A DNA stretch of 64,000 bases from Saprospirales bacterium (GTDB lineage: Bacteria; Bacteroidota; Bacteroidia; Chitinophagales; Saprospiraceae). The notes under the pieces are model-generated. The model was not told the origin of the DNA, searched no databases, and saw only the letters and a program-made list of their open reading frames with translations. The stretch spans positions 62,001 through 126,000 of the forward strand of contig JADJYG010000028.1 of assembly GCA_016719895.1 (NCBI GenBank). The letters run 5' to 3'. This document shows positions 56,450 through 64,000 of this stretch, in pieces. The stretch's first letter is position 1. Each line of letters begins with the position of its first letter. Made by a program: the position numbers and the translations under genes.

Positions 56450-57385
56450 ATGGAATACGAAATAAAGTTATCCGGCACGTCCTTCGATGACGGGGCAATT
56501 GACCTTGACCGATTGGAAATTATTGCCCAGTATATGCGCGACATCGCAAAAGGGGCGCTCCAAATGCGGATGTTCGGTTCAAGTTTCAAAAGAGGGCGTG
56601 AAACGCAGGAGATTGCTAATGCACTGAAAGTCCGTCTGCGCGGATTAAGTGCGGGCAGCACAATTTTGCACCTCGAATGCCAACCGTTCCGGGAGACGCT
56701 GCGGAATGTACAGGGCAACCTTTTTCATGCGGAAATTCTCCGTCGCTTGCCCGATCAAACACCCGTTTCGTTGGTCATGGAAAGTTTTCAGGATGCACTC
56801 GACCCCGAAAGCGGGGCAGAAATGCTGGACAAACATTTGCTCAAAGACCTGCAAAATTTCAAAAAGGTATTGGTCAATGAGGCGCAAACAGTTCAGTTCA
56901 GCAACCGGGGCAGCCTTCCTGATCTTCAATTGCGGCTGGCAGATTTTACCCGCTTGAAAACCATCGAAGAACGAACACCTAACCCACAGCCCGTAGTCAT
57001 TTCGGGCATCGTGGAGGAATTGAAATTTTCAAAAGCCAAAGTGACTTTTATCCCCGATAAAGGCCGCGCCATAACCGGTTTTTTGGGCGAAGCAGTTCCG
57101 GCAGGCGAAATGGCCAAGTATTGGGGCAAGAAAGTGACCATTCGGGGCACTGCCCATTTCAGGCCGAGCGGCCAAATGGGGTTTGTTGAAATTGGTAAAG
57201 TTTCACTGGCCGAGGAGGGCGATTCCTTTTTTTCGCGACCGGTCTTGCGCGAAACAGTTACGCAGCAATTGGAGCGCCAGATGGCGGCAAGGAAAACGAC
57301 AAGCAACAAGCTCGGCCAATTCATTGGCATCATGGCCGATGCCGCCGGGGATTATGAAAACGACCTCAAAATGTTGAGCGAATGA
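56450..57385 (+). CDS. Unknown 311-residue protein, candidate PIN-toxin partner
   Basis: No family is recognised. The N-terminal 110 residues (IKLSGTSFDDGAIDLDRLEI, FRETLRNVQG) look like an alpha-beta domain; the middle is helical; residues 185-265 (PQPVVISGIVEELKFSKAKV, GKKVTIRGTAHF, MGFVEIGKVS) look like a five-strand OB-type barrel that could bind nucleic acid. The C-terminus is helical. Its TGA overlaps the ATG of the PIN gene by four bases, so translation is coupled; that is typical of an antitoxin preceding its toxin, but this protein is several times longer than usual antitoxins. Confidence 0.75.
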   Translation: MEYEIKLSGTSFDDGAIDLDRLEIIAQYMRDIAKGALQMRMFGSSFKRGRETQEIANALKVRLRGLSAGSTILHLECQPFRETLRNVQGNLFHAEILRRLPDQTPVSLVMESFQDALDPESGAEMLDKHLLKDLQNFKKVLVNEAQTVQFSNRGSLPDLQLRLADFTRLKTIEERTPNPQPVVISGIVEELKFSKAKVTFIPDKGRAITGFLGEAVPAGEMAKYWGKKVTIRGTAHFRPSGQMGFVEIGKVSLAEEGDSFFSRPVLRETVTQQLERQMAARKTTSNKLGQFIGIMADAAGDYENDLKMLSE

Positions 57386-57798
57386 GAAAATTTGTGTTGG
57401 ATACGAATATCGTTCTAGCCTATATCCGTCAAAGTCCCCAGTATCTTGAAGCCGAAAAACGGCTAAATCTTACGTCAGACGATGCTCAGCTCATTGTATC
57501 GGTTGTAACCATTGGCGAAATCCGTGTTTTAGCCCGACGCAACGGTTGGGGTGAAAAGAAGATGGAGCAACTGAACTCGTTTATAGAACAAGTTTTATTT
57601 GTTGTAGATGTAAGCTCGGGTGCACCGGAGCTCCTGGAGGCTTATGTAGACATAGATTGTTTTTCTAATGATCGTAGCATGGGGAAAAACGACCTCTGGA
57701 TTGCGGCAACAGCGAAAGTAACCGAATCTACGCTGGTCACAACTGATGGAGATTTTGACCATCTTGGGGGTGTTCATGTTCAACTCGCTAAGGTTTAG
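57382..57798 (+). CDS. PIN-domain ribonuclease (VapC-like)
   Basis: A 138-residue PIN-fold protein. The acidic residues expected for metal binding are present: FVLDTNIVLAYI near residue 4, TIGEIRVLA near 44, NDLWIAATA near 102 and TTDGDFDHLGG near 120. VapC-type toxins cut specific RNAs, often initiator tRNA or rRNA. It is coupled by ATGA overlap to the 311-residue gene upstream, the likely partner. It lies between the restriction-modification gene and an extra copy of that gene's 3' end. Confidence 0.88.
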   Translation: MRKFVLDTNIVLAYIRQSPQYLEAEKRLNLTSDDAQLIVSVVTIGEIRVLARRNGWGEKKMEQLNSFIEQVLFVVDVSSGAPELLEAYVDIDCFSNDRSMGKNDLWIAATAKVTESTLVTTDGDFDHLGGVHVQLAKV

Positions 57799-57835
57799 TT
57801 TTCTGGAGAGGGTACTTCCGCATTATGTGGTATCA

Positions 57836-58003
57836 TGCTACACCATCACCACGCACAAGGACTCCGGCATCCGCAACGACCCGAACGATTGGGCGGCGGA
57901 AGTGGGCCACCCCCGCTATATTCTGGATTTGTTGCTGTCGGTGATCCGGCTGAGCGTGGAGACGGTGGAGGTGGTGAAGGGGTTGCCGGAGGTGGAGGTG
58001 TAG
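57836..58003 (+). pseudogene. Orphan copy of the type ISP C-terminal tail (copy 2)
   Basis: 55 codons and a TAG that match the end of the restriction-modification protein (56180-56350): ITTHKDSGIRNDPNDW, HPRYILDLLLSVIRLS and VVKGLPEV are shared, with many silent and some amino-acid differences. It is not a recent exact duplicate; it looks like the 3' remnant of another, related restriction-modification gene. No start or upstream body is present. Confidence 0.8.
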
Positions 58004-58009
58004 GGCAGA

Positions 58010-58053
58010 TTAATACTTTTTGTTTTATTTAAAAACAAAAAGTATTAAATTTG
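58010..58053 (+). promoter_or_regulatory. Palindrome and -7 box before Bro-N copy 1
   Basis: A 17-bp inverted repeat (58010-58026 with 58032-58048, core aatactttttgttt) partly overlaps TAAATTTG (58046-58053), which fits the -7 consensus and is 30 bases before the ATG at 58083. The repeat may be an operator, or a terminator for the upstream remnant. Confidence 0.45.
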
Positions 58054-58082
58054 TTGTTTCAAACATTTTTTGGGCAAATAAT

Positions 58083-58930
58083 ATGGAAGAAGCAACGAGC
58101 ATTCAACTTTTCGAAGCCAAACAAATCCGCGCAGCCTGGAGTGAGGAAGACCAAAAATGGTATTTCTCCGTCATCGACGTGATCGAGGCGCTCACGGGTA
58201 CCGACCGCCCGCGCAAATATTGGAGCGATTTAAAAACAAACTGCAAAAGGAAGGCAGTCAACTGTCCGAAAAAATCGGACAGTTGAAAATGCGCGCCGAA
58301 GACGGGAAATTGCGTGACACCGACGTAGCCGACACCGAGCAACTGCTGCGGCTAATCCAATCGGTGCCATCGCCCAAAGCCGAGCCGTTCAAGCAGTGGC
58401 TTGCCAAAGTCGGCTACGAGCGTATGCAGGAAATAGCCGACCCGGAGCAAAGTCTCGACCGTGCCCGCGAGCACTGGAAACAACTTGGGCGCAGCGACAA
58501 GTGGATTCAGCAGCGCATGAGCGGGCAGGATACGCGCAACAAACTCACCGACTACTGGAAAGATCACGGCGTGGAAAAACCGGAAGAGTTCGCTTTGCTG
58601 ACCAACATTATCCACCAGGAATGGACAGGGCTAACCGTGCGCCAACACAAAGACCTGAAAGACTTGAAATCGCAAAACCTGCGCGACCACATGAGCGAAG
58701 CGGAGTTGATTTTTACCGCTTTGGCCGAACTCTCCACCCGCCAGATAGCCGAAAGCGAACAGGCTAAAGGTGTACCGGCCAACGCAAAAGCAGGCAAAAA
58801 AGGCGGAGCGGTAGCCCGCAATGCGCGCAAAGAATTGGAGTCGAAAACCGGGAAGAGCGTCGTGACGGGTGAAAATTTTTTGCCGCCGGGCAAAAGCAAA
58901 AAACAGATCAAATCCGGAGAAGATGAGTAA
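58083..58930 (+). pseudogene. Bro-N/DinD-like protein, copy 1, one-base frameshift
   Basis: About 282 codons. The Bro-N part (IQLFEAKQIRAAWSEEDQKW, YFSVIDVIEALTGT, RKYWSDLK) is in one frame and the rest (LQKEGSQLSEKIGQLKM to GENFLPPGKSKKQI) in another. The break is a run of five A near 58232-58236; the otherwise near-identical copy 2 has six A there and stays in frame. Bro-N proteins bind DNA and often sit beside restriction or phage genes; the DinD-like branch interacts with RecA filaments in E. coli. Copy 1 has the complete 3' end that copy 2 lacks. Confidence 0.87.
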
Positions 58931-59087
58931 GCGCATCCGATTTGATGAGGTCAATGAAGACATTCGTGTCCGTGATTACTATTCTCATGCCAGCTGGTCC
59001 AGTTCATTTCGCAGTTCCCCCACCGTCTTTTGGCTGAGGGTAGCGGCTTGGTTGATGGAGAGTATTTCTTCTGCCAGTCCCCGGTAG
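58923..59087 (+). pseudogene. 5' fragment of an unrecognised gene
   Basis: An ATG overlapping the Bro-N copy 1 stop opens MSKRIRFDEVNEDIRVRDYY, which looks like a genuine protein start in the operon position. After about 21 codons the sequence is antisense to the 3' end of the XRE-ImmA gene and loses protein character until a stop at 59087. It seems to be a gene cut by the arrival of the XRE-ImmA cassette near 58985. Confidence 0.4.
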
Positions 59088-60040
59088 AGCAGTTGCCGGA
59101 AGCGCAGGGCTTTTTCGTCGCCCCGGAAGTTGCCGGGTTCTCCGTCGCGGTATTTTCGGGTGTTGTAACCGATCATCAGTTTGGTGTGTACGTGCTCGCT
59201 GATGATGCCGAGGTTTTTGGCACGGGCAAAAATGGCCGCTATGGAAATGCCCCAGTATTCTTTGAGCAGGACGAGTTCGGGCAGGTAAAAGTGAAACCGC
59301 TCCCGGTGCATGGCCTCTAATGCCTGCTCCTTTGGGTATAAAACAGCCCCGGCAAAGCAATGGCAGAGGCGCTCTTGTTCGCGTTCAGGCATATCGGGCG
59401 GGAAGAGCAGGATGTGGTGCGCCAGTTCGTGCAGGGCGGTGAAGCGTTTGCGGCAGGCATCTTCGATGTTTTTGTTCATACCGATGACGCGGGCCACACC
59501 GGCGTGGGCTTTGAGGCCGTCGAAATCGGCATCCGTTTCTAATTCGAGGACTTTGTAACCTTTGTCTTCCAGCATGGCCACCACGTTCGGGATCGGGTCG
59601 TCGCCCAAATCCCAATCCCGGCGTAGTTGTTGGGCAGCTTCGTCGGCGTCTTCCGGCGTGCACACGGGTTTCCCGAACACAAAGTCTTCCACGGCTTTTT
59701 GGTCTTGCATAGCCAGTTCGAGCGTGAGGTAGCGGTTCAGGGCTTCGGTGCACTGCAGTTCTACGGCCACTTGTTGGGTTTTGGACATGGACGATTTTTT
59801 CCGGTAGTCCACATGCTCCAGCACCACGCTCACCTTCGGCTCGGCAAAGAAAAAATCCACGGGCACGTTCAGGGCCTTGGAGAGGGCGATCAAGACCTTG
59901 CTGTTAGGCAGCGCCGCGTTTTGCTCGTACTTGTGGAGCGCCTGACGGCCCACAGCTCCGTCAAGTTTATCGGCAAGTGCTTGAAGGGACAGACCCGCCA
60001 TTTTACGAGCTGCGGCGAGACGTTTTCCAAAGATATCCAT
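58985..60040 (-). CDS. XRE-ImmA/IrrE regulator-protease
   Basis: A 351-residue fusion of a Cro/CI-type helix-turn-helix (residues 1-62, with ARKMAGLSLQALADKLDG and ALHKYEQNAALPNSKVL) and a COG2856 zinc metallopeptidase (HELAHH near residue 200, then the ERLCHCFAGAVLYPKE segment). Such proteins are repressors or activate themselves through cleavage of a partner repressor, in phages, ICEs and toxin-antitoxin loci. It is divergent from Bro-N copy 2 across 116 bp with a candidate operator. Its 3' end overlaps the broken MSKRIRF gene. Confidence 0.9.
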   Translation of the reverse strand: MDIFGKRLAAARKMAGLSLQALADKLDGAVGRQALHKYEQNAALPNSKVLIALSKALNVPVDFFFAEPKVSVVLEHVDYRKKSSMSKTQQVAVELQCTEALNRYLTLELAMQDQKAVEDFVFGKPVCTPEDADEAAQQLRRDWDLGDDPIPNVVAMLEDKGYKVLELETDADFDGLKAHAGVARVIGMNKNIEDACRKRFTALHELAHHILLFPPDMPEREQERLCHCFAGAVLYPKEQALEAMHRERFHFYLPELVLLKEYWGISIAAIFARAKNLGIISEHVHTKLMIGYNTRKYRDGEPGNFRGDEKALRFRQLLYRGLAEEILSINQAATLSQKTVGELRNELDQLA

Positions 60041-60049
60041 AAATTATTA

Positions 60050-60097
60050 TTGTAAAAGTTTACAAAATATGTAACAAAGATATAATTGTAAACTTTT
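60050..60097. promoter_or_regulatory. Candidate XRE operator between divergent genes
   Basis: TTGTAAAAGTTTACAA (60050-60065) is a perfect inverted repeat with a two-base centre. The 12-mer AAAAGTTTACAA recurs on the opposite strand at 60086-60097. The pair lies in the 116-bp gap and suits binding by the XRE-ImmA dimer to control itself and Bro-N copy 2. Confidence 0.6.
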
Positions 60098-60156
60098 CGA
60101 CACAACAAATCGCATGAGTTTTTGAAAAAAGTGTGCAATATTTTTAACAAACAGCT

Positions 60157-60735
60157 ATGGAGCAAGACGCCAGCATTCAACTTTTCGAAGCCAAACAAAT
60201 CCGCGCAGCCTGGAGTGAGGAAGACCAAAAATGGTATTTCTCCGTCATCGACGTGATCGAGGCGCTCACGGGTACCGACCGCCCGCGCAAATATTGGAGC
60301 GATTTAAAAAACAAACTGCAAAAGGAAGGCAGTCAACTGTCCGAAAAAATCGGACAGTTGAAAATGCGCGCCGAAGACGGGAAATTGCGTGACACCGACG
60401 TAGCCGACACCGGGCAACTGCTGCGGCTAATCCAATCGGTGCCATCGCCCAAAGCCGAGCCGTTCAAGCAGTGGCTTGCCAAAGTCGGCTACGAGCGTAT
60501 GCAGGAAATAGCCGACCCGGAGCAAAGTCTCGACCGTGCCCGCGAGCACTGGAAACAACTCGGGCGCAGCGACAAGTGGATTCAGCAGCGCATGAGCGGG
60601 CAGGATACGCGCAACAAACTCACCGACTACTGGATAGATCACGGCGTGGAAAAACCGGGAAAAACGTCGTGACGGGCGAAAATTTTTTGCCGCCGGGCAA
60701 AAGCAAAAAACAGATCAACCCCAGAGACGATGCCT
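60157..60735 (+). pseudogene. Bro-N/DinD-like protein, copy 2, internal deletion
   Basis: In frame from ATG 60157 through the Bro-N domain and to residue 171, ending GVEKPGKTS at a stop at 60672. Compared with copy 1, 268 bases are missing between two aaaaccgg words (at 58576 and 58844 in copy 1), so it joins the final GENFLPPGKSKKQI segment out of frame; the homology runs on to 60735. Before the deletion the two copies differ at only a handful of bases over almost 500, so the duplication is recent. Confidence 0.87.
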
Positions 60736-60740
60736 GACCA

Positions 60741-60854
60741 GAAGCACCGGAAGCGGGCAACCCGCGCTACATTCTGGATTTGTTGCTGTCGGTGATCCGG
60801 CTGAGTGTGGAGACGGAGGAGCTGGTGAAGGGGTTGCCGGGGGTGGGGGTGTGA
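60741..60854 (+). pseudogene. Orphan copy of the type ISP C-terminal tail (copy 3)
   Basis: About 37 codons ending at TGA: NPRYILDLLLSVIRLSVET then EELVKGLPG. It begins where Bro-N copy 2 ends and is closer at DNA level to copy 2 (57836-58003) than to the intact gene end. No open gene body precedes it. Confidence 0.78.
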
Positions 60855-60899
60855 GGCAATTAACAGGATGAAACCGAGACTTGCCGAACGGGGGGCCTT

Positions 60900-61148
60900 C
60901 TATTTTTTTAACTTTTTTCGCGACTTAGGTGGCTTCATCTCTGCTTTTTTCGGCTCGACCTGCATGTTGAGGTCTTTTTTCACGACTTCGATCATTCGGT
61001 CGGTAACTATATCCACGATGGTAGCCATATCCATCCACGGCATTATCTCACGAATATTACCGGTTTTGTGTGCGAAAAGGGAGAGCACGGGTGCATCCGG
61101 CCGCAGGTTAGGGAATGTGGCGTTGTTTTCGGAATCGAAGATTTGCAT
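60900..61148 (-). CDS. Small basic protein, unknown
   Basis: An 82-residue frame with credible composition: MQIFDSENNATFPNLRPD, a predicted helix MDMATIVDIVTDRMIEVVKKDLN and a very basic tail of Lys and Arg. No family is recognised; the tail suggests nucleic-acid contact. The start could follow directly on a smaller frame ending six bases upstream (61155). It lies between the last restriction tail and a 58-bp palindrome. Confidence 0.55.
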   Translation of the reverse strand: MQIFDSENNATFPNLRPDAPVLSLFAHKTGNIREIMPWMDMATIVDIVTDRMIEVVKKDLNMQVEPKKAEMKPPKSRKKLKK

Positions 61149-61154
61149 ACTTGC

Positions 61155-61355
61155 TCAGGCGTTGATCGGTTCAGCGAAGGTAATTCGTAAAGAAATGGGG
61201 ATTGAGTTCCGGCTTGAAATAATGTTTTCGTTTTTTCCGGCCCCGGGGCCGAAATCTATGTAGCCAATGGAACGGTACATAATTGTCTCCGGCCCGGCAA
61301 TGACAAACACCCATATAAAAGCCGTACTTATGCAAACATAATTCACCCCGATCAT
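61155..61355 (-). CDS. Possible small protein, low confidence
   Basis: A 66-residue frame from MIGVNYVCIST to AEPINA, ending six bases before the next small gene. Residue use is protein-like (hydrophobic stretch, then GYIDFGPGAGKNE), but it is short and has no recognised family. The overlapping frames on both strands look worse. I keep it as a candidate only. Confidence 0.25.
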   Translation of the reverse strand: MIGVNYVCISTAFIWVFVIAGPETIMYRSIGYIDFGPGAGKNENIISSRNSIPISLRITFAEPINA

Positions 61356-61401
61356 GGTATCCTCTGCGCACAAACCGGCAATTTCGCCACGAGTCTTTTG
61401 T

Positions 61402-61459
61402 AACCTGACAGGTGGCATTTAAAAAACCGGCCGGTTTTTTAAATGCCACCTGTCAGGTT
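61402..61459. repeat. 58-bp perfect palindrome
   Basis: 61402-61430 is the exact complement of 61431-61459 with no loop; it starts AACCTGACAGGTGGCATTTA and has ccggccgg at its centre. Its outer AACCTGWCAGGTG matches the repeat at 20172-20250. It lies 13 bases past the stop of the M4 peptidase gene and may serve as its terminator. Confidence 0.85.
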
Positions 61460-61471
61460 TGGAGGCTCAGA

Positions 61472-64000
61472 CTAGTTCACAACACCCTGCGAACCGCAAA
61501 CATTCAAGGGCGCATTGATGCACTTCAGCGTTTCCAGAAGTTCTTTCAAATGCGGCTGCCCTGCCACGTTGCCAAGGGCTGTATTCGTAAACCGGAGCAG
61601 TTCGTTGATGTCCGGGTCGGTCGCCAGGTAATGGATAATCACCGGGGCGATCGAGCAGGGAAGTGCGCTCAGTTTGGTTGGCCCAAGCGCGGGATCCAGG
61701 CGCACCATGATATTGAGAAACAGGGCCTCCGCTAAAAGCGGATTGACCAGGCTGCCATTGGCGGCCACCGGGTTGGTACCCGGCCGGCAATTCACGCCAA
61801 CTACCGTGGTTTCAAACTTCAAACCGGACGGCGTAGCGCCCGTGCTGGGCAACCATTTCTGGATGCAATTGCCCCGGCCGGGGGGAATCGTCAGGGTGCT
61901 GTTGCTGACGCCCAACACCAGGGGATCGGGCACGCCGTCGCCGTTCACATCTTTTTTCAAAGCTTTCTCCAGCAGCGGGAGTACGTCTTTGGTGATCCGT
62001 TGCACACAGGTCGACACGTTGCCACAGTAATCGGTAGCCACCCAGGTCCGCTCGATGGTGCACAGCCAGTCGCAGTTGCCGCCGGTCGTCCTGTCGGAGT
62101 AAGTGAGACCCGGATTCGGATCGCAGTTGTCTGCAGCCGTGGCGTAGCCCGTGCTGTCGGGGCTGATGTCGCATACCACCGTGATGTTGGCCGGGCAGGT
62201 GATTACCGGCGCCTTTATATCCTGCACCGTAATGATTTGGGTGCAATCATTCATGTTGCCGTTGACATCCACGGCAATCCAATTCCGGCTGATCGTGTAG
62301 TTACCGGGGCAGCCGCCTGGAGTTTTCGTGTCCACATACGTGAGGTACGCAATGCCGCAATTGTCCGAAACAGCCGGGCTGCCGGTATTGGCCGGCGCGG
62401 TGGATTCTTCACAACCGATCGTTTTATCCGATGGGCAGGCAAGGTTCGGCTTTTCCACATCCCGTACCACAATGGTGAAAGCGCAAACGCTGGAACTCCC
62501 GCCCGCAGCATCCGTCACCCGGAAAATGTTCAAGGTCGTCCCGACCGGGAAGGCAGCCCCGCTAGGCAAGCCGTTGAGTTGGGTGATGACCGGGCAGTTT
62601 GTCTCTGCCACCGGCGGCGGATAGGCGACGACCGCCGAGCATAACCCCGGGTCATTGTTAAACGGCGTCGCCGGCATGGTGGGGCACGTGATCGCAGGCG
62701 GGAAATTATAGGGGCCGCCTACGCCGACGGCATGCCAGGCGTTGGTGGTGGCGATTTCCTCCGCCGAACCAGCGCCGTACAAGGCGCGCGCGGCCAGTAT
62801 GGCGCCGGCGCGCGCCGCGGCATAGTCCGAGTTGGCGCTCAGGTAGCCGGTCAGGTTGAGGTAGGCAATGCTGTCGGCCCGGCCGATACCGATGCCGCTG
62901 ACGCAATACGTGTCGCCGTTGTCGTTGACGCCCGTTCCGCCGTCGGTCAGCAGGTAAAACCAGTGGTTTTGCACGCCGGAGTTGGTGTGTACGCCGCCGG
63001 CATCCGAACAACCCATGCAGGTGTTTGCCCAGTTGGTGCCGCCGTAGGTATCCGGGTCGCCTTCGTCGTTGGGGTCGATGAAGCTCCGGTTTTCACCCTG
63101 GAAATAGTCTTCCCGGTGGAGCCAGTCGATATTCTGGTGGTTTTCGCTCCAGCGCTCGCAGGTTTCGCCCAAGATATCGGCAAACGACTCGTTGAGGGCG
63201 CCCGATTCGCCCTGGTAAACCAAGGCGGCCTCCGTTTCGACCACGCCGTGTGTGAATTCGTGGGCTACCACGTCCAGGGTGTTGTAATACCGGGCGTCGT
63301 TGGCATTTGCCCCGAGCACGATCACCCCGCCTCCGCTCCAGAAGGCATTGGCCATGCCTGCCCGGTGGCGCAGTTGGATACCGCCGCCGCCATCGTCGTA
63401 GCTGTTGCGGCCGTGGATGGCCGCGTAGTAGTCGATGGTTTCCCGGCCGTAGTAGTGTGAGGTAGCCGGCCCCGTTTGGCCGGCGGCGTTCCAGATATTG
63501 TCGGCGTCGGTATACTCCGCCAGTCCGGCTTCCTGTACCGTAGAGATGGTGGCATGGCCCGGGCAGTCGTCAAAGAGGATGAAATTCGCGCCATTGAAGT
63601 CGGTTTGAATGGTTTGATTCCCATGCCAGGTGGTGGCCGCCGTGCCAGGGTCGCACTCGATAGCCAATGGAAAACTCTTGATGAGCTGGCCCGTTGTTGC
63701 GTTGATAAAAACGCGTTTGTCCAGCAAGCCTTCCACCTCGCGGATGTCAAATTTCCAGGCGAGCACGAAGTTGCGGTACCGGGTCTTTTCCCCGCTTGTC
63801 GCCTCCGCGATCACCAATTCGCCTTTCGGGTAATGTGTTGCGTTGGGGTTCCCAGTCATTTTTTTCAGCAGCGCTTCTTCTTTTGGGTCATCCCATTTGT
63901 ATTGCCTGGCCCCCACGTGGGCGATAGCGGCGGCCAGGGCTCGCTCGGCTGAAACGGCCGGCCGCACGCTCGTCTCCGGCAAGCCGACAAAGAACCCGCT
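61472..64000 (-). CDS. M4 (thermolysin-like) metallopeptidase, 5' end outside window
   Basis: 843 codons are visible before the window edge. A propeptide region (FNNVLAWKFDI-type FVLAWKFDIREVEG and INATTGQLIKSFP) precedes the catalytic domain with HEFTHGVVE (coded at about 63262-63236) and, downstream, ALNESFADILGE supplying the third zinc ligand. GGVHTNSGVQNHWFYLL and the C-terminal catalytic half follow. Then come one HYR-like domain (ITCPTMPATPF to VVRDVEKPNLACP) and two or three Cys-rich Ig-like repeats, ending without an evident T9SS tail. It is an extracellular protease; T9SS export cannot be claimed from this end. Confidence 0.92.
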   Translation of the reverse strand, partial: SGFFVGLPETSVRPAVSAERALAAAIAHVGARQYKWDDPKEEALLKKMTGNPNATHYPKGELVIAEATSGEKTRYRNFVLAWKFDIREVEGLLDKRVFINATTGQLIKSFPLAIECDPGTAATTWHGNQTIQTDFNGANFILFDDCPGHATISTVQEAGLAEYTDADNIWNAAGQTGPATSHYYGRETIDYYAAIHGRNSYDDGGGGIQLRHRAGMANAFWSGGGVIVLGANANDARYYNTLDVVAHEFTHGVVETEAALVYQGESGALNESFADILGETCERWSENHQNIDWLHREDYFQGENRSFIDPNDEGDPDTYGGTNWANTCMGCSDAGGVHTNSGVQNHWFYLLTDGGTGVNDNGDTYCVSGIGIGRADSIAYLNLTGYLSANSDYAAARAGAILAARALYGAGSAEEIATTNAWHAVGVGGPYNFPPAITCPTMPATPFNNDPGLCSAVVAYPPPVAETNCPVITQLNGLPSGAAFPVGTTLNIFRVTDAAGGSSSVCAFTIVVRDVEKPNLACPSDKTIGCEESTAPANTGSPAVSDNCGIAYLTYVDTKTPGGCPGNYTISRNWIAVDVNGNMNDCTQIITVQDIKAPVITCPANITVVCDISPDSTGYATAADNCDPNPGLTYSDRTTGGNCDWLCTIERTWVATDYCGNVSTCVQRITKDVLPLLEKALKKDVNGDGVPDPLVLGVSNSTLTIPPGRGNCIQKWLPSTGATPSGLKFETTVVGVNCRPGTNPVAANGSLVNPLLAEALFLNIMVRLDPALGPTKLSALPCSIAPVIIHYLATDPDINELLRFTNTALGNVAGQPHLKELLETLKCINAPLNVCGSQGVVN

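Noticed and set aside
57746..58003. 85-residue protein starting inside the PIN gene
   Set aside because: Its body is the orphan restriction tail; the first 30 codons are out-of-frame PIN sequence.
61412..61735. Plus-strand 107-residue frame and minus-strand 92-residue frame with identical starts
   Set aside because: Their shared first 16 residues come from the 58-bp palindrome; the remainder is antisense of the M4 peptidase or shadow.
48938..64000. Direct repeat of the tRNA 3' end as an attachment site
   Set aside because: I looked for the T-arm and acceptor sequence again downstream and did not find it in the window.

Overview
The window looks like the chromosome of a Bacteroidota member of the Saprospiria/Chitinophagia type, probably an uncultured gliding or filamentous environmental lineage. 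The reasons are several type IX secretion (T9SS) C-terminal sorting domains, a PorP/SprF protein, a GldJ-type lipoprotein followed by murF (the gene order known in Flavobacterium johnsoniae), a DUF4175 protein, a GYDIA-type GHMP kinase, promoters of the TAnnTTTG form, and few recognisable Shine-Dalgarno sites. Most of the window is G+C-rich; about 49.1-51.3 kb is visibly A+T-rich.

1-25 kb is core genome: the tail of a T9SS cargo, a frameshifted lipoprotein, mnmG, a lipocalin-like lipoprotein, a calcineurin-like phosphatase with a TPR lipoprotein, an alpha/beta hydrolase, an S41 protease, an FNR-like reductase, a GHMP kinase overlapping aroA, pssA-purS-rsmI, a 1117-residue DUF4175 protein, a degenerate amidohydrolase, a SnoaL-like protein, an FAH-fold hydrolase, a GH109-like oxidoreductase, recG, and a marR/lysE divergent pair.

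25-37.4 kb holds three tandem paralogous secreted metallopeptidases of about 1200 residues, each with a reprolysin-like zinc site, Fn3-like and P-domain modules and a T9SS tail. The third has lost the first zinc histidine (QELGH instead of HEMGH). A family of short repeats built on the word CTGCGGGAAA lies between them. The cluster between copies 2 and 3 is almost 1 kb long: about 15 units of 33-34 bp, then a 53-bp perfect inverted repeat, then longer units in the opposite direction.

37.5-48.9 kb: a TMTC-like membrane protein, a frameshifted metF, PorP/SprF, gldJ, murF, a metal-site-degenerate arginase homologue, an OmpA-family protein and a DUF3108 protein. A tRNA-Met(CAT) at 48,938 marks the edge of an accessory island.

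49-61 kb is a defence and mobile-gene island: an A+T-rich AAA ATPase/RloB pair (AbiL-like); a single-chain type ISP restriction-modification gene broken by three one-base losses; a 311-residue unknown protein translationally coupled to a PIN toxin; two almost identical Bro-N genes with complementary lesions, flanking an XRE-ImmA/IrrE regulator; and two extra copies of the last 35-55 codons of the restriction-modification gene lying between cassettes. The window closes with a 5'-truncated M4 (thermolysin-like) metallopeptidase.

Six apparent one-base indels (lipoprotein, metF, three in the restriction-modification gene, one Bro-N copy), most in or beside homopolymers, suggest residual long-read errors as well as real decay, so broken-gene calls in this window should be checked against reads.
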